26,349 nt of DNA from TA-21 sp036557405 (lineage in GTDB: Archaea > Thermoproteota > Nitrososphaeria > Nitrososphaerales > Nitrososphaeraceae): assembly GCA_036557405.1 (NCBI GenBank), contig DATBHO010000016.1, positions 1-26,349 of the forward strand, read 5' to 3'. Position numbers and translations under genes: made by a program. The notes beneath the pieces were generated by a model that was not told the DNA's origin, did no database searches, and saw only the letters and a list, made by a program, of their open reading frames with translations. How positions within the stretch are numbered: the stretch's first letter is position 1; each line of letters starts with the position of its first letter. Positions 23,901 through 26,349 of this stretch are shown here, in pieces.

Positions 23901-24281
23901 AGCATTAGACTTTACCATTACTGGAATATCACCTACGTGGATAAATCTTGACTCTAGAACTTTTTCGTCTTCCACAATACTGCATTCGAGCATTATTGGC
24001 GACCCATAAGTCAAATTTCGGAGCCTAGCTTCGACGGGTGCTACATGAGTTACTGATCCGTCTAACTCCATAATTCTCGGTTGTTGTAATTTTATTTTTC
24101 CCAATCTTATTCTATAGGGATATTCTGCAGTTTCAATCTCTATTTCACCAACTTCGTCAATTATACTTTGTAAACCGCGTTCAATAAATTCCCCGTAAGA
24201 ATTAAGATGTTGCCTAGCAACGCCTTCCTTTTGTAAAATATTGTGGATTATCGCCCACATATCAAGTGTGTTTTGTGACAT
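20931..24281 (-). CDS. rpoB: RNA polymerase second-largest subunit B
   Basis: A 1116-aa full-length subunit B, not divided into B' and B'' as in many methanogens. It forms the other half of the catalytic cleft. Visible motifs include the fork-loop/active-site region ICPAETPEGSNCGLVKNIAL, GDKFASRHGQKGVIGMLVPQ, and PDVMINPHAFPSRMTVGQFM. The C-terminal clamp region reads GGLRFGEMERDCLIAYGAS, followed by a zinc site CERCGLLAYYDVKQ and CRVCGE. The ATG at 24281 is preceded by a GGAGG that lies in the last codons of rpoH. It is separated by 5 nt from rpoA and 3 nt from rpoH, so the three are clearly one transcription and assembly unit. Confidence 0.98.
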   Translation of the reverse strand: MSQNTLDMWAIIHNILQKEGVARQHLNSYGEFIERGLQSIIDEVGEIEIETAEYPYRIRLGKIKLQQPRIMELDGSVTHVAPVEARLRNLTYGSPIMLECSIVEDEKVLESRFIHVGDIPVMVKSNACVLHNLPDTKLIELGEDPKDPGGYFVINGSERVIIGLEDLSYNKIIVDTEETTGNLVYKAKVYSSIVGYRAKLELIMRPDGSIVAKIPGSPVDIPLITLIRALGLESDKDIADGASLNSIIQDELEPSFEKAGEIETSRDAIVYISKRIAPGMLEEFQIKRAETLLDWGLLPHLGKNPENRNEKALFLGEATCKLIELRLNLVASDDKDHYGNKVIKFAGQMLADLFRTAFRNLVRDMKYQLERSGQKRGINAVAAAVRPGIISDKLNNAIATGNWGRGRVGVTQLLDRTNYISTISHLRRIQSPLSRSQPNFEARDLHSTHFGRICPAETPEGSNCGLVKNIALSSIISVSVSASEIIEKLYELGAHPVEEASDILRKNGARIFVDGRLIGYYDNGQHLTDTLRSLRRSGKIHAHVGIYYYSNDNENSTKRLYVSCNSGRILRPLAIVRDGKPVITLDVLDLIRRNMKSWSDLLWMGMIELIDANEEENCYVAMDYGSLQSSHTHLEIYPPSILGVGASIIPYPEHNQSPRNTYESAMAKQSLGFSTPLMNASTYVRQHFMLYPQIPVVTTKAINLLGLEERPTGQNCIVTVLPYEGYNIEDAVVFNKSSVDRGLGRTFFYRVYEAEAKQYPGGMKDKFEIPSSDANIRGYRGEKSYRLLEDDGAIMHESIVNGGDILIGRTSPPRFMEEYKEFEVKGPYRRDTSIGVRPSENGVIDSVVMTQSVDGGKMYKIRVRDMRIPEIGDKFASRHGQKGVIGMLVPQEDLPYTEDGIVPDVMINPHAFPSRMTVGQFMESIAGKSSALRGKVVDGSAFVGEKVHDLKEILEKYGFKSTGKEVMYDGRTGKKFKAEVYIGVVYYQKLHHMVADKIHSRARGQVQMLTKQPTEGRARGGGLRFGEMERDCLIAYGASMMLKDRLLEESDKAEVNICERCGLLAYYDVKQRRYVCRVCGERAKISSVAIAYAFKLLLQEMISLNVAPRLVPKEKV

Positions 24282-24284
24282 GAA

Positions 24285-24536
24285 TTAATCCTCCACTACA
24301 TATCGGTAATAGACACTTTCACCGGCCGTAGATGAGGTTCTAGTTATTTTTATAATATCTCCCGGTCTCACATCTAGATCCTCTAATCCTTTATCGTTAA
24401 TTAATATGTATGGGAGCTGACTGGGTTTTGTATTGTACTTCCTTAGAATTTCTTCAGCTTGCTTTTGGGATAAAATCTCATGTTTAGGTTGATATACGTG
24501 ATTTGTAATTTTAATATCCTTTTTTTCAGAAGACAA
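24285..24536 (-). CDS. rpoH: RNA polymerase subunit H (Rpb5 C-terminal-like)
   Basis: An 83-aa archaeal RpoH, homologous to the C-terminal half of eukaryal Rpb5 and part of the lower jaw of the polymerase. HVYQPKHEILSQKQAEEILR is followed by KYNTKPSQLPYILINDKGLE, DLDVRPGDIIKITRTSSTAG and YYRYVVED. This is the characteristic pattern of LP-I, D-P and G-I-I-I-R positions. It is the first gene of the operon. Its last codons carry the Shine-Dalgarno for rpoB. A TATA-like box flanked by an inverted repeat is immediately upstream. Confidence 0.96.
   Translation of the reverse strand: MSSEKKDIKITNHVYQPKHEILSQKQAEEILRKYNTKPSQLPYILINDKGLEDLDVRPGDIIKITRTSSTAGESVYYRYVVED
24290..24294 (-). promoter_or_regulatory. 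Shine-Dalgarno site of rpoB
   Basis: GGAGG on the minus strand lies 8 nt before the rpoB ATG and inside the final Glu-Asp codons of rpoH. It confirms the rpoB start and suggests coupled synthesis of H and B. Confidence 0.65.
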
Positions 24537-24541
24537 AACTA

Positions 24542-24586
24542 GAGAATCTTAATTCCAAATCTAGTAGCCGTAATAAATAGATTCTC
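24542..24586 (-). promoter_or_regulatory. rpoH operon promoter bracketed by an inverted repeat
   Basis: Perfect 8-bp arms, GAGAATCT at 24542-24549 and AGATTCTC at 24579-24586, flank a 29-nt spacer. The best TATA-like element (minus strand CTATTTATTA, 24571-24580) overlaps the upstream arm by two bases. A start site would fall near the downstream arm, leaving a leader of about 13 nt before the rpoH ATG. The arms could be an operator for the RNAP operon. If transcription began further upstream, they would instead form a hairpin in the leader. Confidence 0.4.
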
Positions 24587-25168
24587 AGTATCTGACGATC
24601 ATTGACCATGTTGCAGACTAAAATTATGTAAAATAGTGATTATTGTCATCTCTGCCAGTGACCGGACCTGCATATTGAGGTACGTATCCAGATCGCATCT
24701 CGCATATTTTCAGGCTTAAAATTGAATTTTAGAAATAAGTTTGTTCAAGTCTTGGCATATGCTACACGCCTCTCCTAATTTACAGCTCTTCTTCTTTAAA
24801 TTTCGTATTATTTGTTTTTTTACCTAAAAGCCATTGCAAATTAGCGAACAGAGAATTAACCCATAATGCCGGTATAAATGATGTACCCTCCTCTTAATCG
24901 ATATAACATAAGGGTAATATGACTTTGGTTTCTAGTTCAAGTACTTGATTGGTTCTATTAAATCTTGCAAAAAGGGTAAACATGACCATGAATTTTCGTT
25001 TATTTGCTTGAATTATTGAAAATCCCCGAACTTTATAATAACGTCATTCAATCACTTTCAAGAAACTTGCGCCATTACTAGTCAATATTTCAGATACTTT
25101 GTAATCAAATATACTCAGGTTGCAACAGTGATACGGATTTTCATTTTTGAGTAGGAGAGCACATTAAC
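24587..25168. other. Intergenic region between the beta-helix gene and the RNAP operon
   Basis: About 580 nt, AT-rich. No tRNA or rRNA signature was found on either strand. A minus-strand open frame of roughly 50 codons around 24895-25045 lacks a convincing start and recognisable motifs. No clear terminator hairpin follows the beta-helix stop. I see no supported gene. Confidence 0.5.
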
Positions 25169-26349
25169 TTATTCTGAATCTTCCGTCAAATTCTCAATCA
25201 TTAACGCATTATTTTGCTGAACTATCCGTGGAATATCGTCGATATTATTAACGAATTGTGTTAGAACAAGAGTCGAATTAGTTGTATTTGAAAATAAATT
25301 ATTCTTTGACATGTAGGTTAAGGTGTTTTCGTATTTATCACTATTAATATCAATCGGCACATAGTTAACCTCAGTAACACTACTGTTTCTCGCCAGAGGC
25401 ACAAAGTAAACCATTCCGTTTTTTGCATCGACTATTCTATTTTTTTCAATGATATTTGTAGCGTTTTCAATTACAATTGCGAATGTAACGTTTTTAATAT
25501 GATTTTGATTTACTATGTTATTTGAGGAATCACCAAGGCTTATTCCTATTTCGCAATCTGAAAGCTGATTATCATAAATCTTGTTATTGCCTGAAGCTCT
25601 ATTAGATCCGATACAGGTCTTTTGATCATGAATGTAGTTATTGTGTGCCGTAGAATTAGTTGTGTTAATACTAAATGCTATTCCCCGCTGTTCGTTATTA
25701 TGAATTTCATTTCCTGCTATGAGAATATTATAACAATGCTTTGAACAGATTATAGCAGAGGCATTATTGTCATAAACCTTATTGTTGCGTATTATCATAT
25801 CGTGGGTTGCCGTATGTGGATCTATTCCATACAAATAATTGTCGTGAAACTTGTTCTCTTCTATCACCATGTTACCCATACCGTTTGAATAAAACCCTTT
25901 TAACAGGTGGTGAATATCATTTCCTCTTACTACAGAACCCTCACCACCGTAATAACTTAAACCTGAACATTTACTGCACGAATATCCTAAATATGCAAGC
26001 TCTGAATTAGTGATATTAGTGGTGCCAGTTGCATCACTCGATATTCTTATGAAGGGTCTCGGTTCTGCCGTGTCGTATGCAGATTTTGTCTGTTCTTCTC
26101 CAGCCCTTTTCCCGTAGTTAAATCTTATAACATCATTTCGTTCAGGATTCCAAGATGTAATTTTGACAGAGTCGATTTTTAGTAATCCATGGACATGAAT
26201 TCCGTTCGGACTATTTGCATTGTTCCTGCTAACCAGAACTGCCGGACGCAAATTGCTATCGTTGCTGTTGATAACTCTATTTTCTATACCGCTTGCATTA
26301 TTAGAGACTCTAATATTACTGTGGCTCGTACCGTCTTCGGTATCGCTTT
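25169..26349 (-). CDS. Right-handed beta-helix surface protein, N-terminus off the window
   Basis: The frame is open from the right edge of the window to TAA at 25169-25171, about 393 codons. The TTG near 26251 is internal, since clear coding sequence (SDTEDGTSHSNIRV, then SNNASGIENRVIN) precedes it. The protein is built from ~22-24-residue Asn/Gly/Ile-rich rungs such as MVIEENKFHDNYLYGIDPHT, MIIRNNKVYDNNASAIICSK and ILIAGNEIHNNEQRGIAFSI. These are typical of right-handed parallel beta-helix (NosD/pectate-lyase-like) repeats. Such archaeal proteins are usually secreted and bind or modify polysaccharides, but the signal peptide would be off-window and no catalytic residues are apparent. Four Cys residues are scattered, including CSKCSG. 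Same strand as the RNAP operon but separated by ~630 nt, so a distinct unit. Confidence 0.85.
   Translation of the reverse strand, partial: SDTEDGTSHSNIRVSNNASGIENRVINSNDSNLRPAVLVSRNNANSPNGIHVHGLLKIDSVKITSWNPERNDVIRFNYGKRAGEEQTKSAYDTAEPRPFIRISSDATGTTNITNSELAYLGYSCSKCSGLSYYGGEGSVVRGNDIHHLLKGFYSNGMGNMVIEENKFHDNYLYGIDPHTATHDMIIRNNKVYDNNASAIICSKHCYNILIAGNEIHNNEQRGIAFSINTTNSTAHNNYIHDQKTCIGSNRASGNNKIYDNQLSDCEIGISLGDSSNNIVNQNHIKNVTFAIVIENATNIIEKNRIVDAKNGMVYFVPLARNSSVTEVNYVPIDINSDKYENTLTYMSKNNLFSNTTNSTLVLTQFVNNIDDIPRIVQQNNALMIENLTEDSE

Noticed and set aside
24740..24800. Possible tRNA because of a GTTCAAGTC T-loop-like stretch
   Set aside because: No acceptor or anticodon stem pairs around it on either strand.
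24895..25045. Minus-strand ~50-codon open frame upstream of rpoH
   Set aside because: Only an internal ATG is available, leaving ~31 codons. No ribosome-binding site or motif, and the length is expected by chance.

Overview
The window reads as a chromosomal segment of an ammonia-oxidising archaeon (Thaumarchaeota/Nitrososphaeria). The evidence is a classical archaeal RNA polymerase and ribosomal operon (rpoH-rpoB-rpoA-rpl30e-nusA-rps12-rps7) in which the largest subunit is one uninterrupted gene rather than split A'/A'' genes, a trait described for Thaumarchaeota. A three-gene acetyl/propionyl-CoA carboxylase set fits the 3-hydroxypropionate/4-hydroxybutyrate carbon fixation cycle, and there is an archaeal RFC large subunit. 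Base composition is AT-rich (mid-30s %GC by eye), more like Nitrosocosmicus-type Nitrososphaerales than the GC-richer Nitrososphaera species. That genus-level guess is inference.

Layout. Positions 1-954 hold the end of an unrecognised gene, a tiny zinc-ribbon gene that appears frameshifted, and an AT-rich gap. Positions 955-3984 are a cell-surface block: a secreted protein with a MopE-type calcium/metal-binding motif and a probable jelly-roll carbohydrate-interacting domain, a hyaluronan/chitin-synthase-like GT2 glycosyltransferase with membrane helices, and a possible one-helix small membrane protein. Positions 3917-5648 carry a divergent pair, an ATP-grasp enzyme (minus) and a PHP-domain phosphoesterase (plus). 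Positions 5937-8574 carry larC-larE, which act in nickel-pincer cofactor synthesis, followed by a peroxiredoxin.

From 8618 to 26349 everything is on the minus strand. First come accB, accC and pccB (transcribed pccB-accC-accB), then a small charged hypothetical gene. Next is a pair made of an unrecognised 380-aa protein and rfcL. Then comes the RNA polymerase/ribosomal operon, read from 24536 down to 15175, and finally the 3' part of a large right-handed beta-helix surface protein that runs off the right edge.

Regulation visible by eye: good TATA boxes lie about 25-33 nt upstream of several starts, implying leaderless or nearly leaderless mRNAs. Shine-Dalgarno motifs sit inside operons, often overlapping the previous stop codon (accC, rpoB, rpoA, rps7, rps12). 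Two core promoters carry perfect inverted repeats: a 6-4-6 palindrome over the larC TATA box, and 8-bp arms bracketing the rpoH operon TATA box. No tRNA, rRNA, CRISPR array or intact insertion sequence was recognised. The most unusual items are the frameshifted zinc-ribbon gene, a 35-codon open frame that fills the only large gap in the RNAP operon, the GT2 enzyme with an insert and an altered catalytic motif, and the unrecognised Cys-containing protein beside rfcL.
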